Shown here piece by piece: positions 1 to 7,689 of a DNA stretch of 10,931 nucleotides. Under the pieces are notes generated by a model. That model had not been told where the DNA came from. It searched no databases and saw nothing but the letters and a program-made list of their open reading frames with translations. The translations under genes were made by a program, and so were the position numbers. The stretch covers positions 3,919,561 to 3,930,491 of the forward strand of contig CP070688.1 of NCBI GenBank assembly GCA_020353135.1, written 5' to 3'. Within the stretch, counting starts at the first letter, position 1. Each line of letters opens with the position of its first letter. The stretch is from Chloroflexota bacterium (GTDB lineage: Bacteria > Chloroflexota > Anaerolineae > Promineifilales > Promineifilaceae).

Positions 1-624
1 TATATGGCCCTCGTACCGATCATCCAGCCGCCGGTCATGCGTTTGATGACCACCGACAAAGAGCGGCAAGTGCGGATGCCGTACACCCGGCGCAAGGTCT
101 CCAGAACAGCCCGCATCCTATTCCCAATAATCGTCACGCTGGTGATATCGTTAATTTCGCCGCAAGCGTCGCCGTTGATCGCCACGCTGATGCTGGGCAA
201 CCTGCTGCGCGAGTCCATGGTGGTGGACCGGTTGAGCAGTGCGGCGCAAAATGAGATCGCCAACGTCACAACTCTTTTCCTGGGTCTGGCCATTGGCGGT
301 ACCATGAACGGCAATGCGTTCCTTCGAGTCGAGACCCTCTATATCCTGGCGATCGGCTTATTCGCCTTTGTAATGGACACATTCGGCGGCCTGGCGTTTG
401 GCAAATTGATGTACGTGTTTTCAGGTAAACGATTCAATCCGCTGATCGGCGCGGCCGGAATCAGCGCCTTTCCAATGTCAGCCCGTACGGTCCAACGCGT
501 CGGTCAGGAGTATGACAAGCAGAATTTCTTGTTGATGCATGCGACGGGGGCCAATACGGCCGGCCAACTTGGCAGCGTCATCGCCGGGGGCATACTTCTG
601 GCGCTGGTCGCGCGGGTATTGTGA
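1..624 (+). CDS. Sodium-pumping decarboxylase beta subunit, C-terminal part (5' end outside window)
   Basis: This is the membrane beta subunit of the biotin-dependent Na+-translocating decarboxylases (oxaloacetate, glutaconyl-CoA or methylmalonyl-CoA decarboxylase). It couples decarboxylation of carboxybiotin to Na+ export. The reading frame is open from base 1, so about the last 207 residues are present and the N-terminal half, including the family's essential Asp, is missing. The key C-terminal stretch is intact. Counting the first visible Tyr as 1, N146, G150, S155 and R162 sit in the pattern N-PLIG-AAGIS-AFPMSAR, matching K. pneumoniae OadB residues N373, G377, S382 and R389 (remembered from the literature). 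Hydrophobic segments near residues 37-60, 88-100, 110-137 and 188-207 fit the family's membrane core. The C-terminal GANTAGQLGSVIAGG motif is also typical. The sequence does not show which of the three decarboxylases it serves; the alpha, gamma and biotin-carrier subunits would lie upstream. No terminator is seen after the stop. Confidence 0.93.
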   Translation, partial: YMALVPIIQPPVMRLMTTDKERQVRMPYTRRKVSRTARILFPIIVTLVISLISPQASPLIATLMLGNLLRESMVVDRLSSAAQNEIANVTTLFLGLAIGGTMNGNAFLRVETLYILAIGLFAFVMDTFGGLAFGKLMYVFSGKRFNPLIGAAGISAFPMSARTVQRVGQEYDKQNFLLMHATGANTAGQLGSVIAGGILLALVARVL

Positions 625-738
625 GGCGAGCCTTCGTTTGGCCTGTCTCCAAGAGAATCGACTTCGACCAGGGTTATTCGCGACGCCATGCTGATGCAAT
701 ATCAATAATGAACTGCTCTGCGTCCTCGCGTGTTTGTC

Positions 739-747
739 TGCTACAAT
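739..747 (+). promoter_or_regulatory. Extended -10 promoter for the FGGY kinase gene
   Basis: TGCTACAAT at 739-747 matches the extended -10 form TGnTATAAT with one change in the hexamer. It lies 34 bases before the chosen ATG, giving a short leader of about 28 bases. At the expected -35 position (719-724) there is only TGCGTC, a poor match, as is common with extended -10 promoters. The location, directly upstream of a good ribosome binding site in a 157-base intergenic gap, supports it. Confidence 0.55.
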
Positions 748-768
748 GCGTAAATCGACCCAGGTATT

Positions 769-773
769 GGAGG
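769..773 (+). promoter_or_regulatory. Ribosome binding site fixing the kinase start
   Basis: GGAGG lies 8 bases before the ATG at 782. It selects that ATG over the in-frame TTG at 734 and the ATG at 746. Those two overlap or precede the predicted -10 element, so they could not be in a transcript from it. Confidence 0.75.
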
Positions 774-781
774 AATCAACC

Positions 782-2206
782 ATGCCGCCAGCCAGACTGA
801 CCCTTGTTATAGATCAAGGAACGCACGCTACACGCGCTTTTGCATTTGACCAAGAAGGGGAGGTTCAGGCCTCCGAGTTCCGCCGTATCGCGCTTCACCG
901 GAGAAGCGCCGAGGTTATCGAGCAAGACCCGGAGGAAATCATTTCCTCCGTGCAGGAAGTAGTAGAGGCCTTGCTGGCCAACCCGCTGGTCCAGAGATTG
1001 GGTATTGCTCAGGCTGGCTTGGCCACTCAGCGGTCAAGCGTGGTGGCCTGGGATGGGCGGTCAGGGCAAGCGCTTAGTCCAGTGATAAGCTGGCAAGATC
1101 GACGAGCGGCCGAGTGGTTAAGTCGTTTTGAGCCGCAAGGCGAACGGATTAAGGAAAAAACAGGACTGCCCTTGTCGCCCCACTATGGCGCCAGCAAACT
1201 ACGCTGGCTGCTGGACAACGTGTCCGAGATAAAGAGGGCAAAGAGAGAAGAGAGACTGGCCTTTGGGCCTTTGGCGAGTTTCCTGCTGTTTCAATTGCTC
1301 GGCGAGCGCAATCTTCAGGTCGACCACGCTAACGCTGCCCGTACACTACTCTGGAATATTGAAACTCGCGACTGGGATCCCTGGCTGCTATCCTTGTTTG
1401 GTGTTCCGCGTGCCGCCTTGCCGCTATGCAGACCAATAAGCTACGAATATGGCCTGCTAACTGGAACCGAAATCCCCCTTACGGTTGTAAATGGAGATCA
1501 GAACGCGGCCGTGTACGGCCTGGGCGAACCAAGGCCGGATACTGCTATCATCAATCTGGGTACCGGGGCGTTTGTCCTGCTTCCGACGGTTTCCGGACGG
1601 GTACATCACCCCACTTTATTGTGCGGTCTTACCAGCAGCGACGCCCTCGAAGGAGAGTATACGATTGAGGGTACTGTAAACGGCGCTGGCGCCGCTTTAG
1701 CCTGGGCAGCCGAGACCTGGCAGATTCCTGACATTGGCACGAAGATGGATGAATGGCTGGCCCGGCCAGGGGATCCGCCTTTGTTCATCAATACCGTTGG
1801 TGGTCTTGGTTCACCCTGGTGGCAAGCCGGGCTTACACCAACAGTGATCGGCGATGGCCTGCCCTGGCAATATGCTGTCGCCGTCGCCGAAAGTATCTTG
1901 TTTCTGCTGCAGGCCAATCTCGAGGCAATGGCCAAAGTTGGACTTGAGGCGAAACGAATTCGGGTTAGTGGTGGCTTGGCGCTGCTCGATGGGCTTTGCC
2001 AGCGACTGGCCGACTTGACCGGACGCGCTGTCTATCGGCCGGCCGAAACGGAGGCGACCGCTCGCGGAGCAGCCTGGCTGGCGGCTGGACGCCCGGCCAA
2101 TTGGCCCGAAACGAGACCGGGACTGCTATTTGAGCCACAAGCTAACCCGCCGCTATCTGCCAGGTACCGCCAATTCCTGGCTGAGCTAAGCGCACTGATA
2201 AACTGA
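782..2206 (+). CDS. FGGY-family carbohydrate kinase, glycerol kinase-like
   Basis: This is an ATP-dependent kinase of the FGGY family, 474 residues and close in length and layout to glycerol kinase. The N-terminal phosphate-binding motif DQGT is at residues 11-14. The QR motif (R84), WQDRR (W104) and NGDQ (D239, Q240) follow GlpK order. The second ATPase-domain motifs are NLGTGAF (258-264), EGTVNGAGAALAW (296-308), GGLGSPWW (340-347) and RVSGG (394-398). Two glycerol-contact positions differ from E. coli GlpK: Glu84 is Ser (S85) and Tyr135 is His (H134). D245 and Q246 are kept. The fold and reaction class are therefore secure but glycerol as substrate is not; another polyol or sugar is possible. 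It has its own promoter and converges on the ugp-like block. Neither glpF nor glpD is present in the window. Confidence 0.9.
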   Translation: MPPARLTLVIDQGTHATRAFAFDQEGEVQASEFRRIALHRRSAEVIEQDPEEIISSVQEVVEALLANPLVQRLGIAQAGLATQRSSVVAWDGRSGQALSPVISWQDRRAAEWLSRFEPQGERIKEKTGLPLSPHYGASKLRWLLDNVSEIKRAKREERLAFGPLASFLLFQLLGERNLQVDHANAARTLLWNIETRDWDPWLLSLFGVPRAALPLCRPISYEYGLLTGTEIPLTVVNGDQNAAVYGLGEPRPDTAIINLGTGAFVLLPTVSGRVHHPTLLCGLTSSDALEGEYTIEGTVNGAGAALAWAAETWQIPDIGTKMDEWLARPGDPPLFINTVGGLGSPWWQAGLTPTVIGDGLPWQYAVAVAESILFLLQANLEAMAKVGLEAKRIRVSGGLALLDGLCQRLADLTGRAVYRPAETEATARGAAWLAAGRPANWPETRPGLLFEPQANPPLSARYRQFLAELSALIN

Positions 2207-2288
2207 CTCTGGCCGGGATCAGGGGCTCTCCGTTGGTTCTCGATCTGCGGCGGCGCTCCTCTTCTTTCGGATATACTATTGTGCTGAT

Positions 2289-5039
2289 CTACGGATTGTC
2301 GGGTCGCGCCAGCATCAGATGCTGGTTAGCGGGAACGTCTTGTAGGCTTAGAGTCTCACCAGCCGGCCAGCGCACGGTTAGCTCGGGCACCACATCCACT
2401 TCGCCTAGTCCGAAATGTAACCTGGGATCTTCTGAAGCCAGGTAGCTACTTCCCGCCAGCCATTCACGCACGATTTTGGACCCGTCGGGTAGGGTCACCG
2501 TGGCCCTGGCGCCCGGGTGAAATCCATTGAGGGTCACCTCAAGCCAGTTGCCGGCCGTCCCTATATTGCGTAGCAGCACGGCCGGGCCGGCAATGGTATT
2601 AATGGCCAGGTCCAAATCGCCGTCATTATCAAAATCAGCCAGGGCGCTACCTCGAGCCATGAGCGGCCCAACCTTCTCTAGCCCTACCTGCTCTGTCCAC
2701 TCACGGAATTGGCCCGGATGGCCCTCGACCAACCGGTTGCCAAACAGACGCACCGGTTCTGGATCGGAGGCAAGGTCGGTAATGGGTACGCGGCCGTTTA
2801 CCACCAGCAGATCCAGGTCTGTATCGTGATCAAGATCGCCCCAGGCGGTGCCCCAGCCGGTGTTGTTTCGACCCAAGCCGCTAATTCCGATTCGGTAAGT
2901 GCTATATCTAAAGTTCAACTGGTTGTTCTCGGCCATCTGGTTACGATAGAGTGCATGGAGTTCAACATCCCAATTAGTCGTGAAAAGATCCAGAAAGCTG
3001 TCGCCGTCATAATCGCCGACTGCAACGCCCATGCCACTGCCAGAGTCACCCACATCGGCCGATTCTGTCAGGTCCTCAAAACGGAAGCCCAGCCCAAGTG
3101 GATCTTCTTCCAGTCCGTCGGGCCAGGGCCGGTTCTCATACAGGCGGTTCGGATGGCCATCGTTGGCGATATATAGGTCAAGGTCGCCGTCGCGATCGAG
3201 ATCGGTTAGCGCGGCGCCGAGAGTCCGTTCCTCTCGTTCCAGGCCGGCAGCAAGAGCCGTTTCGCGAAAAGTAGGCTTTCCGGTAGCTGGATCCGGACCA
3301 TTATTCAGGTACAGGTAGTCAGGCAGCCCATAGAAGTCCTGAGGAAAGGCGCCGCTTGGTTTGGGGATCTGATGTTCCAGGTCGATATAACTGCCCACGA
3401 ACAGGTCGGGCCATCCATCGCCGTTGAGGTCGCCCACGGCGGCCGCACTGTTCCAGTCAGCTGCGTCGACACCCGCGGCGACAGCGCCTTCGCTGAACGT
3501 CCCGTCACCGTTATTCCATAGAAGGTAATTCGGACCGTCGGCCGTCACGTAGATATCCGACCAACCATCCAGATCAAAATCGGCGGCGACACAACCATTG
3601 CCGCGCATACTCAGGCTCGTATGGCTTTCCTCGCTCACCTCTCGAAAGAAACCGCCTTCATTGCGGTAAAGAGCGTTCCGAGGCAGGCTGCCCTGGCCTT
3701 CGAAGTAATTCACTTCGTCGACGGCGTGGCTGTTAATAAGGTATAAGTCGAGCCAGTCATCGCCGTCATAGTCCAGCCAGCACAACCCAGCGCCCATCAT
3801 AGCCACCGGGTCGGGAAAGAGGCCGGTCTGAAAAGCGCCATGCCGGAAATCTAGACCAATCTCGGCGGCGACGTCTTCAAATCGCCACTCCGTGGCCGTT
3901 TCCGATGCCGAGGTCGGCCGGGGTGCCGGTGTTCTCGTCGCCCTCGGGACAAAAGGCATCACTAGCGTGTCGGCATCGCTGACCAGGTCGGAGACCGAAA
4001 TGGGCAGGTCACTCGAATCATCGACGCCATCCAGGTGAAGGATCCGGCCAGAGAATACTTCGCTTATATAGATACTGCCTCCTGGCACGGGCAGCACGGC
4101 GCCCGGGAAGTTCAGCTCGGTCAACACCGGTTCTAGTAAACCGTCGTCGCGGAGACGGCTCAGGCGACCGGTATTCGGTAAGTAGCCCTCCCCGCTGAAG
4201 CAGGATGCGTCGGGAGAAAAGCGGCCGAATTCCAATAGCCAGATGGTTCCGTCTTCTCCCTGGGCTACGTCGATTGGCATGTTCAGGCCCGAGAGTACAT
4301 CTCGCTCATTACGGGTTTCGTCGACAGCCACCAACCGGCCGGCACCCTCGGGAAACGGGCAGCCGCCAGTAAGAGTCACGTAATACTCACTTCCCACACG
4401 GGTTATGCCTGTAGGCACCGGATCGACAGACAGCTTCTCGTTGGTCGGGTCAGGAATCCCTGCGAATTGATGGAAAAAGCGCGTTGTTCCATCGGGGTTT
4501 TCCTTAGCAACGCCGTTGGCGCTGGCGTCGCTGACAACCACAATGCCATTCTGGTCGAAAGTCATGTCAAATGGGTTAACCAACTGCACCCGACGCAGAG
4601 GTTCCATGGCCGGAGAGAGATCGTGACTCGTTAACGGAACAGCGGGCACTGTCAGGGCCTCGCCGGGGCTCAAGGGCAACATCCACAGATGGCCGGCGTC
4701 GAAGTTGCCAACGTACAAGGCGTCACCGGCCGGCGACACCGCCACCAATGGAGCGCCCGACAGATCGCCAGAATCTCGGCTGCTGTACAAGCCCGAAATG
4801 AGGCGACCTCCTTGACCATCGGGTCTAATCAGGCTCACCCCGGCGCTATCGTCCTTTTCTCCGGTGCCTTCTTCGGCCACAAGCAAGCTGCCATCGGGTA
4901 GGACGGCCAGCCCAAGTGGATTGATAAGACCCTCGGCCACAACGCGAACCTTTGGTTGGCCGGTCGCTTCCTGACAAGCCGAGAGCAGGGCCGCAAACAA
5001 GACGAAGACAATGGCGGATTGGCGGACTCCCTGGTGCAT
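2289..5039 (-). CDS. Large lipoprotein: ScyD/ScyE-like propeller fused to CRTAC1-type VCBS propeller with ASPIC/UnbV end
   Basis: This is a predicted surface lipoprotein of 916 residues: a basic start, a hydrophobic stretch and a lipobox ending at C22 (LSAC). Residues about 32-345 resemble the ScyD/ScyE or NHL-type beta-propeller, beginning with a GLINPLGLAVLPDG pattern. A Pro/Thr/Ala/Ser-rich linker (about 364-385) leads to a second module at 386-825. That module has seven calcium-loop repeats of the DxDxDGxxD type, at about 423, 487, 537, 613, 677, 735 and 802, consistent with a seven-bladed FG-GAP/VCBS propeller. Residues about 831-912 match an ASPIC/UnbV domain, as in CRTAC1-family proteins. 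No catalytic site is recognisable, so its function is unknown; binding of surface ligands or carbohydrate is a guess. Its ATG follows the GDPD stop by one base (TAA-C-ATG) with no good ribosome binding site, so translation is probably coupled. No terminator is seen downstream. Confidence 0.88.
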   Translation of the reverse strand: MHQGVRQSAIVFVLFAALLSACQEATGQPKVRVVAEGLINPLGLAVLPDGSLLVAEEGTGEKDDSAGVSLIRPDGQGGRLISGLYSSRDSGDLSGAPLVAVSPAGDALYVGNFDAGHLWMLPLSPGEALTVPAVPLTSHDLSPAMEPLRRVQLVNPFDMTFDQNGIVVVSDASANGVAKENPDGTTRFFHQFAGIPDPTNEKLSVDPVPTGITRVGSEYYVTLTGGCPFPEGAGRLVAVDETRNERDVLSGLNMPIDVAQGEDGTIWLLEFGRFSPDASCFSGEGYLPNTGRLSRLRDDGLLEPVLTELNFPGAVLPVPGGSIYISEVFSGRILHLDGVDDSSDLPISVSDLVSDADTLVMPFVPRATRTPAPRPTSASETATEWRFEDVAAEIGLDFRHGAFQTGLFPDPVAMMGAGLCWLDYDGDDWLDLYLINSHAVDEVNYFEGQGSLPRNALYRNEGGFFREVSEESHTSLSMRGNGCVAADFDLDGWSDIYVTADGPNYLLWNNGDGTFSEGAVAAGVDAADWNSAAAVGDLNGDGWPDLFVGSYIDLEHQIPKPSGAFPQDFYGLPDYLYLNNGPDPATGKPTFRETALAAGLEREERTLGAALTDLDRDGDLDLYIANDGHPNRLYENRPWPDGLEEDPLGLGFRFEDLTESADVGDSGSGMGVAVGDYDGDSFLDLFTTNWDVELHALYRNQMAENNQLNFRYSTYRIGISGLGRNNTGWGTAWGDLDHDTDLDLLVVNGRVPITDLASDPEPVRLFGNRLVEGHPGQFREWTEQVGLEKVGPLMARGSALADFDNDGDLDLAINTIAGPAVLLRNIGTAGNWLEVTLNGFHPGARATVTLPDGSKIVREWLAGSSYLASEDPRLHFGLGEVDVVPELTVRWPAGETLSLQDVPANQHLMLARPDNP

Positions 5040-5040
5040 G

Positions 5041-6084
5041 TTAACGCAAGTTCACTAGGATATCGGGCCGGTCGCTAATCAGACCGTCCACGCCCATTTC
5101 GATCAAGCGGCGCATGTCGTCCGGATCATTCACTGTCCAGGGAATCACAGACATTCCCGCATCATGAGCCTCGGCGAGCAAATCCGGCGAAACCTGGTGA
5201 AGGTTGGGTGACCAAATGTTGAACCCGGCCTTTGCCAGGACGGCCGGCTGCGGCAAACCGCCGCCAGGCCAGGTCAGCGCGGCAAGGCGAATGTCATTGT
5301 TGACGGAGCGAATAGCCGACAGCGAGCGGTGGTCGAAACTCTGTACGACGACCCGATCGACCAGACCTCTTTCTCTCACCAATTCCAGAATCGACAGCTC
5401 GAAGGGACCTGGATTCACGCCGTCGAAGCCATCATTGATTATCTTTGGCCGGTCAGGCCTGCGCTTTGTCTCTATGTTGAACTGGACCTGTTCCGCGTTC
5501 TTACGTTGTTCGGGACTCTTATGCTGAGATTGGCTGTAAGCCGATACGAAGTCAAATAACTGGCTTAGGCTGACAATTCGATAGTCATCACCAGCCATGA
5601 CGGTGGGCTCAGAATTCTGATCGGGATAGTTGTCGGGTTCAGGATTACGATCGCAACGATAGGTCTGCAATTGCTCGAATGTCAGGTTGCTGATCATGAG
5701 CTTTGCGCCCTGTACGATCAGGCTATCTGGATCGGGAGCCTCGACGGCCGCGTCCGGATCGAGGCCGCACTTATTTTTGTCAATCTCAGGGTCGTGCCAG
5801 ACGACTACCACACCATCGGCCGTCATGTGCAAGTCAAGTTCTAGTGTCGTTACGCCCAAATCAAGCGCCTTCTCGAATGCGGGCAAGGTATTTTCTGGTT
5901 TGAGCCCCCGGGCGCCACGATGGCCTTGAACGTCAAACCCTTCCGGCGCCATGCCGGTTGGAGTGCTTTCCATGGTCGTTGTCATAACTGGCTTGTCTCG
6001 CGTCGCCGTGTCGCTGCCACAACCTACGACAAGCAAGAACAACAGCAGCAGAGAACTCACTTCGAGGCCAATGAGGCGACGCAT
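5041..6084 (-). CDS. Glycerophosphodiester phosphodiesterase, predicted lipoprotein (GlpQ/UgpQ family)
   Basis: It hydrolyses glycerophosphodiesters to glycerol-3-phosphate and an alcohol. Numbered from the ATG at 6084 (347 residues), it has a lipoprotein signal with C22 after LLVVG. The GDPD catalytic set is complete: GHRG (H55, R56), PENT (E64), the metal ligands E82 and D84 in LELDLH, WHDPE (H97) and FNIETK (E205). The late WTVND motif is also present. C106 and C144 lie in the inserted region after the HD motif and could form a disulfide, which would fit an extracytoplasmic enzyme. The frame stays open to a TTG at 6174 and includes an ATG at 6129. I prefer 6084 because it puts the hydrophobic signal directly at the N-terminus, but its ribosome binding site is weak (AAGG, 11 bases away). 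It lies after the UgpB-like gene, as expected for a ugp-type operon; E. coli UgpQ is cytoplasmic, unlike this one. Confidence 0.92.
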   Translation of the reverse strand: MRRLIGLEVSSLLLLFLLVVGCGSDTATRDKPVMTTTMESTPTGMAPEGFDVQGHRGARGLKPENTLPAFEKALDLGVTTLELDLHMTADGVVVVWHDPEIDKNKCGLDPDAAVEAPDPDSLIVQGAKLMISNLTFEQLQTYRCDRNPEPDNYPDQNSEPTVMAGDDYRIVSLSQLFDFVSAYSQSQHKSPEQRKNAEQVQFNIETKRRPDRPKIINDGFDGVNPGPFELSILELVRERGLVDRVVVQSFDHRSLSAIRSVNNDIRLAALTWPGGGLPQPAVLAKAGFNIWSPNLHQVSPDLLAEAHDAGMSVIPWTVNDPDDMRRLIEMGVDGLISDRPDILVNLR

Positions 6085-6174
6085 TTTTTTGTTTGCCTTA
6101 GGGCGCCAATCGTTATCTGGCTCTTGCATGCGGCCCCAATCGGAAAAGCGCCTCAGAACCAACCGTATGAACAA

Positions 6175-6211
6175 CCTCCAGGAGGCATGCCCGAAGGCGG
6201 CCTCCTGGAGG
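6175..6211 (-). terminator. Strong intercistronic hairpin after the binding-protein gene (attenuating terminator or mRNA stabiliser)
   Basis: Two perfectly complementary 12-base arms (6175-6186 and 6200-6211) enclose 13 bases. Read on the minus strand, the enclosed part forms a second GCC-UUCG-GGC stem-loop, a very stable RNA tetraloop. The plus-strand version would have a CGAA loop, so the structure looks built for the minus transcript. It starts 31 bases after the UgpB-like stop. The sequence after the stem (TTGTTC) is only partly U-rich, so termination may be incomplete. The downstream arm contains GGAGG. Confidence 0.7.
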
Positions 6212-6242
6212 TCAATTACAGTTTGAACTTCACGAAGCGTGA

Positions 6243-7667
6243 CTATTCGGCAAAGAACGCATTGTAATCTGAAAGCTCAACATTGGCCTTCTCGGCTGCT
6301 TCGTCTAGAGCTTCTTGAGGAGACAAACCATCATCAAGTACTCGGCTATAGGCCTCTACCAAGATTCGGCGAATAGCCGGGAACGGGCCGGCCCTCCCGC
6401 CCAGGACAGCATAGTTGGTCGAACCGTCATCCATTGTGGTGTTCGTGGTCGCCAACTGCTCGATGGCTGTGCGCAGATTTGGATTCTCATCCCAGAATTG
6501 GTTCAGCTCGGCATTGTCTGCAAGGTCTGTGCGAACCGGGAAGTAGCCGGTGCCAGTATGCCAGGTAATCTGTTGATCCTGTTCGGCCATGAACTTCATA
6601 AACTCCCAGGCGGCCTTGTCCTGTTCCGCATCGCCGGAATCGATAAGCCACAGAGCAGCGCCGCCGATGACAACGCCGTTTCGATCACTGCTGTCGCTGT
6701 GAGGGATAAAGTTTGTCTTGATCTCGAATTCAGCCGCCTCTTGCAGCGACGGGGCGCCGGCGGTCGAATCAAAGAGCATTGCCGCCTGCTCGGCCAGGAA
6801 GGTGGAGTCGGTATCAGTCCAGGTATTACCCAGGTTAGGCGCATAACCCTCCGCATACAGATTGGTCAGGAACTCGAAAACTTCTACGCCCTGACCTTCG
6901 TTGAAGATAGTCTCTGTAGCGCGGTCGGTGCGGCCGTTGTCGTTGTCGAAGTAGAGACCCCCGCTGTTGGCCAGGATCTGTTCGAAGTACCAGCCAACCT
7001 GACCCAGAGTCACACAGAATTCAACGCCAGATTCCTGCAGGGCATCGCACGCTTCCAGGAATTCGGAAAATGTCCATTCCGGATTTGGCTCACCGATTCC
7101 GGCGTCTTCAAACATCTGGGCATTGTAGTATACGATGGGTGTACTGCTGTTGAAGGCCATGGCCACCATACCGGTATCATCTGAATAGTAATCGCGCACT
7201 GCCGGGACGAAGATATCCGAATCATAATTATCGGCCGTCATCAATTCGTGAGCCGGGACCAGCCGACCGGTATCAAACATCGTTTGCGATGCCAGGTCAA
7301 AATTCTGGGTGATATTGGGTTCGGTGCCTGATTCAAACGCGGCCAATAGCGCGTTATAGGTTTCGTCGTACGTGCCCTGGTAGGTCACGTTGACTTGAAT
7401 CTCATCTTGGCTTTCATTGAATCGTCCTGCCAATTCGTCGACGACTTCACCGAGATCACTGGCCATGGCGTGCCAGAACTCAATGGTGATCGGCTCGGCC
7501 ATTGGCTCTTCCTCGGCCGGTTCCTCTTCGGCCGGCGCCTCCGTTGGAGCTTCCTCCACCTCGGCCGGCGCTTCAGTGGGCTCTGGCGTGGCCTCATCGC
7601 CGCCACAGGCGACGAGCAGCAACATGGCCACTAGCAACAATCCAACTAACTTCCACATGTGTCTCAT
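6243..7667 (-). CDS. ugpB: ABC transporter substrate-binding lipoprotein, UgpB family
   Basis: This is an extracytoplasmic solute-binding lipoprotein of 474 residues, the receptor of the adjacent permeases. The signal ends in the lipobox LVAC (C21), followed by a Glu/Pro/Ala/Thr-rich tether to about residue 57. The mature part parallels E. coli UgpB along its length: IEFWHAM near 62-68, YQGTY (96-100), FNSSTPIVYYN (172-182), VIGGAALW (333-340), WHTGTGYFPV (369-378) and IRRILVEAY (432-440). Of the two E. coli ligand-binding tryptophans (W169 and W172, from memory), the first aligns with Q223 and the second with W226. The M. tuberculosis UgpB, which prefers glycerophosphocholine, also lacks the first Trp. 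The ligand may therefore be a glycerophosphodiester rather than glycerol-3-phosphate itself. AGGAGG lies 7 bases before the ATG. The gene probably has its own promoter as well as read-through from the permeases. Confidence 0.93.
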   Translation of the reverse strand: MRHMWKLVGLLLVAMLLLVACGGDEATPEPTEAPAEVEEAPTEAPAEEEPAEEEPMAEPITIEFWHAMASDLGEVVDELAGRFNESQDEIQVNVTYQGTYDETYNALLAAFESGTEPNITQNFDLASQTMFDTGRLVPAHELMTADNYDSDIFVPAVRDYYSDDTGMVAMAFNSSTPIVYYNAQMFEDAGIGEPNPEWTFSEFLEACDALQESGVEFCVTLGQVGWYFEQILANSGGLYFDNDNGRTDRATETIFNEGQGVEVFEFLTNLYAEGYAPNLGNTWTDTDSTFLAEQAAMLFDSTAGAPSLQEAAEFEIKTNFIPHSDSSDRNGVVIGGAALWLIDSGDAEQDKAAWEFMKFMAEQDQQITWHTGTGYFPVRTDLADNAELNQFWDENPNLRTAIEQLATTNTTMDDGSTNYAVLGGRAGPFPAIRRILVEAYSRVLDDGLSPQEALDEAAEKANVELSDYNAFFAE

Positions 7668-7674
7668 TTCGATT

Positions 7675-7680
7675 CCTCCT
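7675..7680 (-). promoter_or_regulatory. Ribosome binding site of the UgpB-like gene
   Basis: AGGAGG on the minus strand, 7 bases from the ATG at 7667, is the strongest ribosome binding site in the minus-strand block. It fits the high output usually needed from a binding protein relative to its permeases. Confidence 0.8.
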
Positions 7681-7689
7681 ATTCTATAG

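Noticed and set aside
478..783. 101-residue minus-strand open frame at the end of the decarboxylase gene
   Set aside because: It is antisense to the conserved C-terminus of the beta subunit, with no family features; it also covers the kinase promoter and start.
2207..2288. Bidirectional terminator between the converging kinase and lipoprotein genes
   Set aside because: I looked for a stem with flanking T/A runs and found only short direct repeats (GATCTgCGG and GATCTaCGG).
2709..3176. 155-residue plus-strand open frame
   Set aside because: It is antisense to the calcium-loop repeats of the propeller lipoprotein, whose repetitive GC-rich codons readily create opposite-strand open frames.
6315..7184. 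289-residue open frame on the plus strand
   Set aside because: It lies wholly antisense to the UgpB-like gene, which has clear family motifs, a signal and a strong ribosome binding site. The antisense product shows no recognisable domain.
7500..7600. Short tandem-like repeats in DNA
   Set aside because: They encode the Glu/Pro/Ala/Thr-rich tether common after lipoprotein signals in this group, so they need no separate explanation.
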